From G963676655 sp963676655 (GTDB lineage Bacteria > Verrucomicrobiota > Lentisphaeria > Victivallales > Victivallaceae), in assembly GCA_963676655.2 (NCBI GenBank), contig CAXXKX010000004.1:620001-684000 (forward strand): 64,000 bases of DNA, in the 5' to 3' direction. Below, in pieces: positions 35,694 through 47,200 of the stretch; the first letter of the stretch is position 1, and each line of letters starts with the position of its first letter. The notes beneath the pieces were generated by a model. The model did not search any database. It saw only the letters and a program-made list of their open reading frames with translations, and was not told where the DNA came from. Position numbers and translations under genes: made by a program.

Positions 35694-38504
35694 TTATACA
35701 CTGTATGCAAGTTGTTCCTGTAATGCGCCGGAACGTTTGGTTTTATGTCCATTATGTTTTTTAGAACTTGAGTCTCCGGTATATCCATAAGCTAGATTAT
35801 CAAGGATTTTACCGGCCACGGGATCGGTTTCGGCTTTAGAGCCGACCAGCAGGGATGATATCAATATACTGCCTGAGCCGACCGGGAGTTCAAATGCGAT
35901 CTGACTGTAACCTGAATCGAGGAAATCGTATTCAATCGGCATCAATTCATCCGGCAGCAATCCGTTGCCGACCCGGCTCAGGACTTGTCCCTCCCGATTG
36001 CCGTTGCGGTCTTCGGTAAACGTCAGGAAAGTATGGGTAAGATATGTATCGATGTTCCACCTTGACATATCCGCTTCATTAATATCTTTGAACATCGGAT
36101 GATCCGGGACGCAGATATCGGCGCGGTCTGCATGCTTTGTCATATTGGTGGCCCAGCGGGACCAATACGGCTGGGTTTTGCGGACAACATTGATTCCGGT
36201 GCCGAGAATGTTTGCTGAATAAGGACCGGGGTTTTGTTCCAGTACTACGACTTTTCCGCCTTCGGAACACCATTGCCGGATTTCAGCGGCAGCGGCGACC
36301 ACGTTTTCATCGAGAGCAAAAGGTCCGATCAGGAAAACGCTGTCAACCGGGGTATAACCGGTAATTTCTCCGGGTTTTCTGAGATAATTCGCGCTGATAT
36401 TTAATTTGCCGGCCGGATCGTAAGCATGAACTTTAACACCTTTCAGTTCCGGCGAGGAATAATTATATACTTTAAAGTCAAGATAGTTTTCGGCCTTGAC
36501 CTGACCGTCGACGTACGCGTTGATCAAAATTCGGTTGTCTCCGGCTCCGGCAGGTATGTCCAGCGCCAATTCGCAACTGAAATTATTATGGTATTTTACC
36601 CGGACCTTTTTGCTGAAGATATTTTTTCCGTCAAACAATACTTCAATGGTAAAATCACAATTTTCCGGCAGCGTGATATCTTCATGGCACAATAAAAGGC
36701 GTCCATGTAAAGAATCGCCCTGACCCAAATGGCGGTCCCAGCATTCGAATTGCACGTGGACCGGTCCCATAATTTTCCTGTAAACATCCCAGACCGGTTT
36801 TTCCCGGAGGCGGTCCTTGTCGAACGGGTTAAAGAACCAGGTATACTGGCCGAACGGGATATAGCCGCTTAACTTGGAATCGGATTTACGCAAACGCCAC
36901 ATTGCTTCCGCGTACTCCTTGAGGATAAAAGACTGCATTGCCATCGATTCTTCACTCAGTTTTTTGATTGTTCCGAGCCGCATTGTGACGACCTTGCGCT
37001 GTCTGATATCGGTTTCATCATGGATCATGAATTCGCCGTCATTATTTGTGTAGGCCGCTACGCTTTCAGTCACTATCACCGGTTGGAAAACCATTTCGTT
37101 TTTCCGGCTGTAATAGGCGTAATTGTCGAGTTCCCGGAGGTTTTCGGTATACCAGCCGCCATATTGATGCATGTCGTCGACATCGCCGACGTTTTTCTGA
37201 ACCAGATCCACGGCGTCACCGCCGGAATTAGCGATAATCGGTCGCTGGTCGAGTTCGTGAACCGCTTTGCACCAGCCATCGAGGATGTCGAACAACGGGG
37301 CTCCCAGGCCAATATTTCGTTCCGACGCGACAATTATTTCATTGCCCAGTGACCATAAAGCGATAGAAGGATGGCGGCGGTATTCTTTGACCAGCGCGCA
37401 GATTTCCTCAATGGTGTTTTCAGCGAAAACCGGGTTGCCGAATGCGTAACAGCCGATAGAACCGTGGATCGGCATTTCAAAGATTACCATAATTCCCTGA
37501 CGGTCGCATTCGTCAAGCCAGGCATGGCACGGCGGTTCCGTGTGGAACCTGCTGATTTCCACTCCTTGTTCTTTGACTTTACGCACATAAGCGGCAATAT
37601 AAGGCTTGTCGTGGGGAACGTTACAATGGGGGAAACCGTTTTGACCGCGCAGAAAATATGGTTTGCCGTTAAGATAGAATTCGCTGTCGCGAACCCGGAG
37701 TTCAAAGAACGCCGCGGGCTGGGTGATGCACTGGAGTTCATTGCCGTTTGTGTCAAACATTTTAGTTTGCAGCGAATACAGATAAGGAGAGCCGGGGGTC
37801 CACATTTCTGGATTATCCACTTCCAGAACGATCCTGGTTCCGCCGGATGCTTCCGCTACTTTTCCACCTTCGGCGTCATACAATTCACATCGGATATGAT
37901 CGAATGTTCCATCGACTTCAACATTCACTTCCAGCGTATTGTCGCATATATGAAGCTTGGGAGTGGACATTTCAGCTTTACTTTTGCTGATCAGCCAGGT
38001 ATCGCGCCAAATACCGCCGGCGCAATCGGTAGACCCGAGCGGGACCGCCCAGTCCTTGTAGCGCGGACTCTGAGTGAACGGATCATTTTCGTCAGGCTCT
38101 AAAGGCTCTATCGATGGTTTGTCCGTGACTCTTACCGCCAGCAAATCAGTCCCGTCGCCCAACCGGTCGGTCAAAGCAACTACGAAAGGTTTATACGCGC
38201 CCAGGTTATGATAAAGCAATTTACCATTGAGAAACACTTCACACTCGGCGGATACGCCTTCAAATTTGATGACAATCGGTTGTTCAGCCGGACATGCCGG
38301 CAGATTTTTGTAGTACCATCCGGTGCCTGACGGTTCAGTCGGAAGCCACTTTTCATAGTTCCAGCCGACATCGTTCCAGGCGTGCGGCAGGGATACCTGA
38401 ATTGTAGATTCAGGTATCTGTTCCGGGCTCAAACCTTCGGCGATATCCGGCGCGGCGAAGAGCCAGTTGTCATTAAACAATTTTCTTATTGAATCTGAGT
38501 ACAT
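35694..38504 (-). CDS. Glycoside hydrolase family 2 (beta-galactosidase/glucuronidase type)
   Basis: A 936-residue GH2 enzyme with the standard order. A sugar-binding jelly roll comes first (about 1-175: SLPHAWND, SGTGWYYKN), then an Ig-like domain, a TIM barrel, and extra C-terminal domains (a glutamine-amidotransferase-like fold around 700-830). The acid/base glutamate is in WSLGNEI (about Glu389) and the nucleophile in PVIVTESVAAY (about Glu480). There is no signal peptide. I start at 38504 because GGAG lies six bases before it; the ATG at 38516 has none. The natural substrate is unknown. It is followed by the DUF4832 gene. Confidence 0.9.
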   Translation of the reverse strand: MYSDSIRKLFNDNWLFAAPDIAEGLSPEQIPESTIQVSLPHAWNDVGWNYEKWLPTEPSGTGWYYKNLPACPAEQPIVIKFEGVSAECEVFLNGKLLYHNLGAYKPFVVALTDRLGDGTDLLAVRVTDKPSIEPLEPDENDPFTQSPRYKDWAVPLGSTDCAGGIWRDTWLISKSKAEMSTPKLHICDNTLEVNVEVDGTFDHIRCELYDAEGGKVAEASGGTRIVLEVDNPEMWTPGSPYLYSLQTKMFDTNGNELQCITQPAAFFELRVRDSEFYLNGKPYFLRGQNGFPHCNVPHDKPYIAAYVRKVKEQGVEISRFHTEPPCHAWLDECDRQGIMVIFEMPIHGSIGCYAFGNPVFAENTIEEICALVKEYRRHPSIALWSLGNEIIVASERNIGLGAPLFDILDGWCKAVHELDQRPIIANSGGDAVDLVQKNVGDVDDMHQYGGWYTENLRELDNYAYYSRKNEMVFQPVIVTESVAAYTNNDGEFMIHDETDIRQRKVVTMRLGTIKKLSEESMAMQSFILKEYAEAMWRLRKSDSKLSGYIPFGQYTWFFNPFDKDRLREKPVWDVYRKIMGPVHVQFECWDRHLGQGDSLHGRLLLCHEDITLPENCDFTIEVLFDGKNIFSKKVRVKYHNNFSCELALDIPAGAGDNRILINAYVDGQVKAENYLDFKVYNYSSPELKGVKVHAYDPAGKLNISANYLRKPGEITGYTPVDSVFLIGPFALDENVVAAAAEIRQWCSEGGKVVVLEQNPGPYSANILGTGINVVRKTQPYWSRWATNMTKHADRADICVPDHPMFKDINEADMSRWNIDTYLTHTFLTFTEDRNGNREGQVLSRVGNGLLPDELMPIEYDFLDSGYSQIAFELPVGSGSILISSLLVGSKAETDPVAGKILDNLAYGYTGDSSSKKHNGHKTKRSGALQEQLAYSV

Positions 38505-38618
38505 TGTGTTCTCCAATATTTATATTATCTTTTCCAAGTGAAAAACTTTGAATACGATTGTTTTTTTCAATTTGTTGGACTCATCAACGAAAATCAATGA
38601 GCTATTATTACAATTTTC

Positions 38619-39362
38619 TTAATCTATTATCACCACCTTCAAGTTTTTAAAATAAATGGTTCCGGTGCATTTCAATATGCCGAGATTCAGGTAAAAAGAT
38701 TTCGTTCCGTAGGGGACTTCATGGCTGAATTTTACACTTTTCCAATCAGAGCTTCCGCTTCCTATTTTGGCTCCTTTGTAAATGGTTTTGCCATTACTGT
38801 TTTTAGCGGCGGTGGATAATTTGCCGCCATACCAGTGTTTTTGGGGACTGGAAATATTTTCTACTTTAACGTCTGCGGATACTTCAATTTTTTTACCGGA
38901 TATTGCTTTAAGCTGTTCCGGCGAAAATCTGATCAGTACTGTGGTCAGCTTGTTGCTTTCAACTCTTTCCGGAGTTGCGTTTATTATCATGGCTCCTTCA
39001 GCGAAATTTACAAAGTCAGCTGGTTTTCGTTTGCCGAATATTTCGTCGGCGTTGGCCAGCTTTTTTTCCAGAATGACTTTTTTATTTGTTTCGGGAGCAT
39101 TAAAATTTAAGGTTATTGCCTGATCGGGATTTTCTATTTTTTTCAGTTCATTATCCAGAACCAGAATTGTTTTTTCCAGATTAGCTATTCTTTGCTTCAG
39201 TTTTTTATTTGTATCAAACTGTGAACTAAGCCCCAGGACTTCCCTGGGAGGATTGTTTTTCAGCTCAATAAGCTTTTGCAGCAGAGCCTCTCGGTTTTCG
39301 CCGGTATATGCCGCGACTGCGTTGATAACAGTCAAAAATGTGATTATATAAAGTTTGTGCAT
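38619..39362 (-). CDS. Small exported protein with coiled coil and beta-sandwich
   Basis: Function unknown. From the ATG at 39362 (GAGGGAAA before it) it has 247 residues. A signal peptide MHKLYIITFLTVINAVAA is followed by a coiled coil at about 25-75 (LKQRIANLEKTILVLDNELKK). A C-terminal region of about 140 residues (FAEGAMIINATPERVES...YFKNLKVVIID) has the rhythm of a CenC-like carbohydrate-binding beta-sandwich. It sits just downstream of the exported GH2, which also contains a coiled coil. Pairing of the two by their coiled coils is a guess. Exclusive to this site in the window. Confidence 0.7.
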   Translation of the reverse strand: MHKLYIITFLTVINAVAAYTGENREALLQKLIELKNNPPREVLGLSSQFDTNKKLKQRIANLEKTILVLDNELKKIENPDQAITLNFNAPETNKKVILEKKLANADEIFGKRKPADFVNFAEGAMIINATPERVESNKLTTVLIRFSPEQLKAISGKKIEVSADVKVENISSPQKHWYGGKLSTAAKNSNGKTIYKGAKIGSGSSDWKSVKFSHEVPYGTKSFYLNLGILKCTGTIYFKNLKVVIID

Positions 39363-39372
39363 GATGTTTCCC

Positions 39373-42300
39373 TCATTTTCCCTTAAGAGTGTAACGCGGG
39401 ATTTTATCAAAGCCCGGTTGGGTTATATAATCGGCCGCTCCCGGAATATTCACGGTACGTTTTTCGTTTTCGCATGAAATAATATATTGACCCGGTTCCG
39501 GCAGAGAAAAATATGCTTTCCCGTTATTGTCGGTTACCGCGCCGATTTCCCGGTTTTTGCCATGAATCGTGACTATTTTATTTTTAGCTTTATCGGGCAG
39601 TTCGACGATGCATTCAGCTCCCGGATTCTTTGCAAGAGGCGGCATCGGCCGCAAAGCTGCGCGATAAGCGTCGTTTACTTCATTCCTGATATGGGAAGGA
39701 TAGTCGGGATCAAACCAGTTGACCGCCTGGCTGCCATATCTTTTTAAATTTACATTGGTTTGTTTTTCAGGCAGGGCAGGGCCGGAGCAAACCGGATATT
39801 TAACCTCCGCCCATGGATATCCTTTGAATTGGGGAATCCGATTTTGTTCGATCATTTTCGCCGTTATGCCCCACGGATTTCCTTTTCCGGTATTATCAAA
39901 CCTGATGAACCCGTCCAAACTTAATCCCATATATATTTGTCCCGGGATTTCCAGATCCTTGTACAATGACGCAACCCTGAATACTTTAGCCGCTTTTCCG
40001 GTTACCTGACTTGGAATCGGGCCGATCCAGCCATTCCAGGCTCCATACGCGCAATATAATGTTTCGCCGTAGATTACCGGGCGAAAGCCGAATACAGTCT
40101 GCCAGTTTCTGACAAAACGGTCGATGTGAAAATCGGGATAGTGATAGTTGGCGGTGTCGCATGGCGGGCTTTCCTGCCATTTATCGGGCAGTCCCCAGGT
40201 TCCGACGTCTCCGTCACGCGTCATAATATAACCCGGCGCGATGGATTTGACATACTTGCCATACCATGCAGCTAGTTTATCATTGCGTTTATTGAATTCT
40301 TGCCAGGCTAAAACATCTTGACTCTGGGTATACACTTCGTTATCCGTGGACAGAATAATTACGGAGGGATGATTGCTTATAATTTTTACCCAGGCTCTAT
40401 AGTTTTTTAAATTCTGTTGATGTACTTTACCCTTGAACCATTCTTTGCCGGACGTGAGTTTTTTCTGTTTCCAGGCTTTTTTTGCCGGATTCATTTTTAC
40501 ATCGAACACACCGCTATACAGGATAGGATACATTTGTGCATAGACAAACATTCCAAGCTTATCACACGAGTTGAAAAATTCGGGAGTACGGTATAAACGG
40601 GAATCATGAGTGCGAATAGTATTGATCCCATCCTTGCGCAGCAGGGGCAAAATAATATTGACCCGCTTTCGGTTATATTCATAATGCCCGACATCTCCCT
40701 GAACGATAAGGCGTTTTCCGTTGTAGAAGAAATCAGTTCCGGCAATCCATACTTCCCTGAAGCCGAATGTTGTTATTTGCCGATCAACAAGTTTACCGTT
40801 CTGATAAATATCCGTATACAATTGATAAAGAACCGGCTTGCCGTATTTTCCTCCGATCCCCCATAGTTCCGGATCGTTCCATTGCACTTTGTTTTTGACC
40901 GTATCAGATGAGTTTGCCGCCATGCTGATTTCTTTATCTGGCAGCTGTTTCTTAATTCTGTTGTTCAATACGGCGTACTGTTTAAGCTGTATCTTTTGCG
41001 GGGTGTCTGTACGGTTTTCAATGGTTGTTTCTGTTGTAAATTGATTTTTTCGCCAGCTTGTTTTGGTTAAAACAAATTCAGTTCTTACCGGAGAAGAAAA
41101 TTCCAACCATACATCGCCTTGGATTCCCCATGCTCTTCCCCTCATTTGAAGCAGATCCGGGGTTTGGGGGCCGGGACTCTCCATATAAATATCAAGCACG
41201 TTCTCTCCCAGTTTCAAGTTTTTCAGGGGAATTTCGACCAGTCCGATATTTCCCTTATATGCCCCTTCATATTTGCCGTTGAGGAAAAATTTGGCGTTGC
41301 CTTCTATATTTTCGCAGATAAATGTCGCGGAGTTTTTATTTACGGGAAAATCAATCTTCAATTTTTTCCTGAACCATAGCTTGTTTTCGCACAATAAATT
41401 TTCAAACTTAAAACCTTCCCAGCCTTTCACTGGTTTAATAGCCCCTGTATGGCGATTTTTAGGGTCAACGTTTTCCACTGGATAAAATCTGAACCTGAAA
41501 TATTTGGGGAAGCACAAAACAGGTACTGTTATATTTTTCCAATATTTATTGGGAGGAGAATGAAATTTTTTTGTTGTATGGTTCCCGTATTTCCCTGAAG
41601 CGATCTGCCATTGATCCCCGTTAAGACACCATTTGCTTCTCATTGTCGCAGTGCTGTTGAAAGGAACGTCCTGCGACATACCGGCCACATTATATTTGTC
41701 TGCGTTCTCTTTTCGTTTCCGGCTGTAGACCTTTTCCATCTTCGCCCATAGAGCAAGTCGTTCTTTTTGCAGTTTTTTAACTGTACCCTGAAGCTGTATC
41801 GCTTCCTTTTTAAGCCTGGCTACCTGTCTTTGGGCTTCTTCGTTTTTTGCGTTGACGACTTGGATTTCTTTTTTGATGTCCTGTTCATCATACGCGGAAA
41901 TATCTGTTTCTAAAACGGCCTGCAGTCGTACCGGCGTACCGGATGAAATTTCAACTTCAACGGTATACTTGCCTTTCCCGGGCAATTTGACTTTCTCAGA
42001 AAAAGCAAAGATTTTGCCGGGGGTGCCGTCTGTTTTTATTTTGTTGCTGAAAACAGTTTTGTTTCCGCGGTTTTTTACTTTAAAATTTAAATCATATTTT
42101 GCTTTTTCCGGGAAAATAATTTCAGACTTAAGGGTATTCGCTCCTGTCCAGTAATTTTTAGATGAAATTCCGCTCAGGGCATATCCGTTATACCACGCGT
42201 CAACTTTTTTTATTGCCGGGAATTTTTCCTTGATCGCGAAAACGGGAGAACTCAGACAAATCTTGATGTCTCTCAACGGTTTGTCGTCACGGGTACTCAC

Positions 42301-42948
42301 TGCAAGACAGAACCCGTGCCCCATCGTACGATCAACAATTTTCACCAGCAAAAAGTTGACGCCCCTTTTCAGAATAGCCTTATAGATGAATGAGTCCGGT
42401 TTTATGTCCTGTGAAGTATTTGCGCCGCCGACAAATTTACCGTTCAGGAAAACCTTGTTGTCATCATCGCTGCCGACCCGTAGTTTTATTGCCTGCTTAT
42501 GATTGGAAATTATGTAACAAGCGGCATAAGCAACCAGATAGTCTTTTATCGGTGGAAAGAGCCCGTTTAGTTTTATTTTAAATTCCCCTTCGGGTAACTT
42601 TAGTTCCTTCCATTCCGCCGTGAAATGGCGTGATTCCTTGAAGCCCCATTCATTGGTTGCACCGACCTCGGCGATCAATTTACTTATATCCGCGATAAAC
42701 TCCACTTTCTCCTTGACTCCTTTTCGCGGTTGGATATTTTGCTCGCCGCCTTGTTTTGTCAGGAAATCCGTGTTGTAGCCTTTTCCCGCTGAACTGTTTT
42801 CAATGCGATAGCTCGGAAAGGGGCCGCAAATAAGCCAGTCAGTAATAAAGCCTTTTGCATCGGGCTTGTATACAGTAACCTCATCCCCTGAAAAACAAAC
42901 TGATGTCGCTAACAAGAACAGTAGTATAATTGTGCGCTTCAAGGTCAT
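39373..42948 (-). CDS. Large exported GH2-like enzyme with internal coiled coil
   Basis: A 1191-residue exported protein. Signal peptide (1-20, IILLFLLATSVCFSG). An N-terminal PA14-like or jelly-roll part covers about 30-220 (GFITDWLICGPFPS, LRVGSDDDNKVFLNG). A coiled coil lies at about 355-410 (EEAQRQVARLKKEAIQLQ). Then a GH2 sugar-binding domain, Ig-like domain and TIM barrel. Glu871 in STDNEVY is the likely acid/base and Glu962 in VIYGETLYC the nucleophile. The usual GNE is DNE here. A final small beta domain resembles a carboxypeptidase-like fold. GGGATAAA precedes the ATG. It follows an FAD oxidoreductase by 21 bp. Confidence 0.82.
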   Translation of the reverse strand: MTLKRTIILLFLLATSVCFSGDEVTVYKPDAKGFITDWLICGPFPSYRIENSSAGKGYNTDFLTKQGGEQNIQPRKGVKEKVEFIADISKLIAEVGATNEWGFKESRHFTAEWKELKLPEGEFKIKLNGLFPPIKDYLVAYAACYIISNHKQAIKLRVGSDDDNKVFLNGKFVGGANTSQDIKPDSFIYKAILKRGVNFLLVKIVDRTMGHGFCLAVSTRDDKPLRDIKICLSSPVFAIKEKFPAIKKVDAWYNGYALSGISSKNYWTGANTLKSEIIFPEKAKYDLNFKVKNRGNKTVFSNKIKTDGTPGKIFAFSEKVKLPGKGKYTVEVEISSGTPVRLQAVLETDISAYDEQDIKKEIQVVNAKNEEAQRQVARLKKEAIQLQGTVKKLQKERLALWAKMEKVYSRKRKENADKYNVAGMSQDVPFNSTATMRSKWCLNGDQWQIASGKYGNHTTKKFHSPPNKYWKNITVPVLCFPKYFRFRFYPVENVDPKNRHTGAIKPVKGWEGFKFENLLCENKLWFRKKLKIDFPVNKNSATFICENIEGNAKFFLNGKYEGAYKGNIGLVEIPLKNLKLGENVLDIYMESPGPQTPDLLQMRGRAWGIQGDVWLEFSSPVRTEFVLTKTSWRKNQFTTETTIENRTDTPQKIQLKQYAVLNNRIKKQLPDKEISMAANSSDTVKNKVQWNDPELWGIGGKYGKPVLYQLYTDIYQNGKLVDRQITTFGFREVWIAGTDFFYNGKRLIVQGDVGHYEYNRKRVNIILPLLRKDGINTIRTHDSRLYRTPEFFNSCDKLGMFVYAQMYPILYSGVFDVKMNPAKKAWKQKKLTSGKEWFKGKVHQQNLKNYRAWVKIISNHPSVIILSTDNEVYTQSQDVLAWQEFNKRNDKLAAWYGKYVKSIAPGYIMTRDGDVGTWGLPDKWQESPPCDTANYHYPDFHIDRFVRNWQTVFGFRPVIYGETLYCAYGAWNGWIGPIPSQVTGKAAKVFRVASLYKDLEIPGQIYMGLSLDGFIRFDNTGKGNPWGITAKMIEQNRIPQFKGYPWAEVKYPVCSGPALPEKQTNVNLKRYGSQAVNWFDPDYPSHIRNEVNDAYRAALRPMPPLAKNPGAECIVELPDKAKNKIVTIHGKNREIGAVTDNNGKAYFSLPEPGQYIISCENEKRTVNIPGAADYITQPGFDKIPRYTLKGK

Positions 42949-42969
42949 ATTTTTATCCCTTATTTAGCT

Positions 42970-44250
42970 TTATTGGCTCTTATCCGCGTTGGGTACGCAT
43001 GCGCCATGTTCCAGCAGTAAAGACCTTATTTTAGATACCGGTATATCCCGGGACGGAATACCCGAAGCCGCGCCCAGAGCGGCGGCGGCCCCGACGGCTT
43101 GTCCCATGGCCATGCAGGACGCTTCCACCCGCAAGGCCGAAAAAGCGGCACGGTCGCTTGAGATTGTCCGCCCGGCGGTAAGAATATTGGAAAGTCCGCG
43201 GGGAATTAACGCGCCGAACGGAATCGTCGGGAATTTTCCTTCTGGAATGTATCTGCGTTCGACTCCCTTTTCATGGTGGATGTCGATAAAATAATAGGTC
43301 CAGGCGATGGCGTCGTCGTACATTTTGCCGTTCAAGTAATCATCGGAGGTTATGGTGGTTTCTCCGGCTATTCGCCATGAATCCCTGATCCCGATAGTTG
43401 TCCGCATAATTTCAAGAGTTACTTTTTCAAACCCCGGCTGACGGTGCAGGAAACGCAGCATGCGCAGGATACTTGCCCGTGCGGCGAAATTCGCTTCGGT
43501 ATTCAGTTCGGAGTCTGATGATTCGGCATTGAAAATATGCTGCATATTGCCGCCGGTGTTTTTCAGGAATATCTCAAAGGACTGATCATCGTAACAGTAA
43601 TCACCCGGTTTCAATTCGCCTTTTTCAACGGCCTCACGATACGCTTTGTCAAGTTTTGCCATATCAATTTTCTCAAGGTCGTATCCGCCGACATGGAAAG
43701 ACATGGTGCCCGGCTGACGGGGATTATCCCGGGTACATTCACCACCGGCCAGCCTGACCGCCACCGCGTCTCCGGTACAGTCGATTATTTCTTTTGCGAT
43801 AATCTGGCGGGAGAGCATATTGCCGGCAAAATCTGCGGTCCAGCCGTCAGGTTGTCGTTCCAGTTTTTGAATCATTTCCTGAAAGTGGATCTTTACCCCG
43901 GCCTTGAGACATTTTTCTTCGGCCAGCAAAGCGTAAATATAGGGATTTATGAGAACATGTCTGCTTGGGCGGTTATTGGAATGGTCATTGAAATCCGGTA
44001 ATTTGCTATGCCCCAGGTCCAGGCATTCCTTGACCAGTTCCCAGCCGATGCCGCCGACAATCTGCCGGTTTCCGACAAAGAAGTAGGCCGGAGCTGCTAC
44101 CCCGCCGGTGGTTATCGTACCGCCGAGCTGAGTGTTTATTTCAACCAGTATTGTCTCGGCACCGGCTCGGGCGGCCTGGATCGCGGCTATAACGCCGGCG
44201 GTTCCGCCGCCGAGGACCAGTACGTCACAAACATTGTTGTACTTTTTCAA
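42970..44250 (-). CDS. FAD-dependent oxidoreductase (FAD_oxidored type, second copy)
   Basis: A 426-residue flavoprotein of the same family as the gene at 26945: VLGGGTAGVIAAIQAARAGAE at the start (quoted as VLGGGTAGV and ARAGAE), EIIDCTGDAVAVRLAGG, and C-terminal NILTAGRTISSDRAAFSALRVE. The start codon is TTG at 44250 without a strong ribosome site; no ATG is near. It lies 20 bp after the GH5-like gene and just before the exported GH2, so it is probably translated with them. Cytoplasmic; role in oxidising a sugar or sugar alcohol is inferred. Confidence 0.83.
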   Translation of the reverse strand: MKKYNNVCDVLVLGGGTAGVIAAIQAARAGAETILVEINTQLGGTITTGGVAAPAYFFVGNRQIVGGIGWELVKECLDLGHSKLPDFNDHSNNRPSRHVLINPYIYALLAEEKCLKAGVKIHFQEMIQKLERQPDGWTADFAGNMLSRQIIAKEIIDCTGDAVAVRLAGGECTRDNPRQPGTMSFHVGGYDLEKIDMAKLDKAYREAVEKGELKPGDYCYDDQSFEIFLKNTGGNMQHIFNAESSDSELNTEANFAARASILRMLRFLHRQPGFEKVTLEIMRTTIGIRDSWRIAGETTITSDDYLNGKMYDDAIAWTYYFIDIHHEKGVERRYIPEGKFPTIPFGALIPRGLSNILTAGRTISSDRAAFSALRVEASCMAMGQAVGAAAALGAASGIPSRDIPVSKIRSLLLEHGACVPNADKSQ

Positions 44251-44270
44251 AATATCGGGTTCTTTCTTGA

Positions 44271-47200
44271 TTATTTAATCATGGTTATTTTTGCCGCGAT
44301 ATCTCTCATGAATCGCGGAGGCAATACTTTCACTTTACCGTTTTTAGCGGTAACAGTTTCGGTTTTTACGATTTTACTGTTCCATGTATCCCACCATTCG
44401 ACTTTGAACTTACCGTTTTTCCGGACCGGAATTTCAACGTTGATATTTCCGATTGCGTCCAGTTTGGTTCCGATAGAATTAAGATACCAAGTGCTTTTGG
44501 CGTTCTGCAGCCATAATAACGACCGGGTATCGCCGATCAAAGCAAAGCATCTGACGTTGTCCATATTACCGGCACTGACGTAATTTTTGATAACCATATC
44601 CTGAATTGCCAGCCAGCCTGGACCGTTGTTGCTGAGCTCTATCGTGTTTTCGCCTTTTTCCAATGGAATACTTACAGTAATGTCTAGTTCGTCCGCATAC
44701 GGATTATTCGCGTTATCAGTATCTTTTACTGAAAGTTTTTTAATCGCTTTACCGTTATTTGTTACAGTCAGGTCTGCGCCGCTTTTAGCGACAGACTTGA
44801 GACGCAGCAAGGCTGAAGTTTTCTTTGCGGAGAATAACTTCAGACTCATTGTTTTGTGCCAATCCGGATTGGCGCGGCCAAATATAATACCGGAAACGGC
44901 CGGCAATTTAACGTTCAGATCGGCATCGGCGATATAAGTAACTTTGACTTTACTCGGATCAAGTTTGCCCCAAACCCCATCCGGTTTGATTGTATAAACC
45001 AAACTGGTATATGGTCCCCAATTCAAGGCGAAAGGTACAGAGTAATCCGCCATGCCGGATTTACCGCTGCAGGCTTTCGCGGTCAGGAGCATACGCTTGA
45101 AATTCTGTTCCGGCCAGTTTATGTCTGATGAATAGTTTACGAACGGGACAAACAGGCGCCCCAGGTCCATCGGCTGGATAAGCCGGAACGGCCACCAGCA
45201 GAGAACATTTCCGGCACATTTAGCCATCGCGCTGCCCCAGATAATATTATGGACGGAAATCCCATCCGGATCCTTAAGGTCCGCGACGGAACAGTCACTG
45301 GCCGGAAGACCGGCTTCTCCGCCGATATTGGGTTTATGGTACAGCAATTTTGAACTTTGCCGTTCGTAGATGCTTTGCGCCATGTCGCGCGAATAACAAT
45401 GGGTGATGGTAAAATCGATATTTTTTTGTCGCCAGACCTGTGGGTCCTCGCATAGATTGTTGGAGCCGAATGACGTGGTAATCAAATGGTTACCGCAATC
45501 AAATTCCCTGATCCAATCCGATACCTGCCGGTGAAACTTTCTGACGATCTCCTTATCTTTTTTGAAGCCTTCAGTATAATTGACTTCGTTAAAGATTTCC
45601 CACCCGAGAATCGCGGTGGAATAACCCCAGCGGGCCATTGTGTAACGGGTCCGGTTTTTGATCAGACGTAAAGCCTCGGGATTAGTGAAATATTCCACCG
45701 GGGAAGTGCAGGGCCCGCCATGCTTTTTGTTGTACATATTGTTTTTCCAGCGTTTGAAAAGGGCAAGGCTGGTCTGGTTCAGGCATGGAATGATATAGAC
45801 GCCGCGATCTTCGGCGATTTTCAGGGCGAAATCCAATCTGGTTCCGCTCTCCTGACTGTACCGGCCCAGTTTACCGGTTTCCAGCTTGAAACCGCAATTC
45901 TGCACATTTTCCATATTAATACTGGTATAATTGGCCCCGAAATAAGCCAGTTCCGTTATGTATTGTTTACAAAACGCCATAGTAAACATTTTGTGCCAGA
46001 AGTGCGCTGCAAAACCGGAACCGTAAAAAGGTTTGCCGGTGTCAAATACCAGATAACACGGGTCTTTGCCGCTAACCCTGAGAAAACCGTCAGAACCTGA
46101 TTCTGATGCATGAAACTTGACCGGTTTGAAAACGGCTTTTCGGCCTTTACTGTCCCGGACTGAGATAGCAACATTGTAATTACCGGTTTCCATCGGGGCA
46201 AAACGGATCTTCCAGATTGGAGGTCCATGCGGGACAATTTCTTCACTTTTATTACTCAGGAAAAATCGATGTTGTTGAAAATAAAATCCGTCAACCTTTT
46301 GTTTTTTTCCGGATGGCGAGGTGAATTCCGCGGATAAGTTAATGTCGTCAAAGTCATAGGGATTTTTATATTCGGCCAGCAAGTCAACATTGATTTCATA
46401 CTTTTTATATTTTCGGGCGGTTTCCGGCGCTTCAACTTTCAAAATTGCCGGAGCCCCGGCATATTTCGCCTTTGAGTTTTTATTGTGAATAAAACCCTCT
46501 CTAAGTTGTTTTCTCGCCTGGTAAACTTTGTCGAGTTGAGCCTGATTGACTTCGCCAAAAGTCAGAAGCCCGAATTCAGCGGGACAATGAGCTCTTCTAT
46601 TCGCGCTTTTTGACCATATCAAGCGGCTGTAATCATTTTTGCCCGCATTGCATAAGGATACATTGATTCCGGCGATATGACCGTCAACTTTTGGGGGGAG
46701 ACCTGTCAGTGCGGTCAGCGGGATTGCCGCTTCGAGCATATACCCGCCGGGAATTTTGGTTACAGTGGATTTTGTTTCCGCAATAAGGTATGCCGGTTTC
46801 TTATTTCTGGCAACCCATATTCCCGGCTTACCCTTGCCGGAAGTGGCTGACAGCAATAACTGAAAGTCATCCGGCTGGTTCATTGCAAGCAGGGAATTGT
46901 TTTTGATATCAAGCCAGACTTCAATGCCGTCGTTTTTCCAGATATCATTATTGTTGTATTCGCCGTAGATTTCCGGATCGCGAACCACAACTGCGATATA
47001 TAGAGAGCGATTATCATAATTAGCGTAAAGGTCTGCGGAATACCCGGTAGACTTACCTTCGAGGACGGTGCAATGTTTTGAGTCAAGAATAGTTTTGTGT
47101 CCGGTTTTCCATTCATTCAATTTTCCGCTCAAAGATATCTTATCGTTTTTAAGCGCGGTAATAATTTTGTTTCGCCGCGGACTTTTAATATTCTTTAACT

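Noticed and set aside
37371..38102. 243-codon plus-strand reading frame
   Set aside because: Lies wholly antisense to the GH2 gene, whose domains and catalytic residues are clear.
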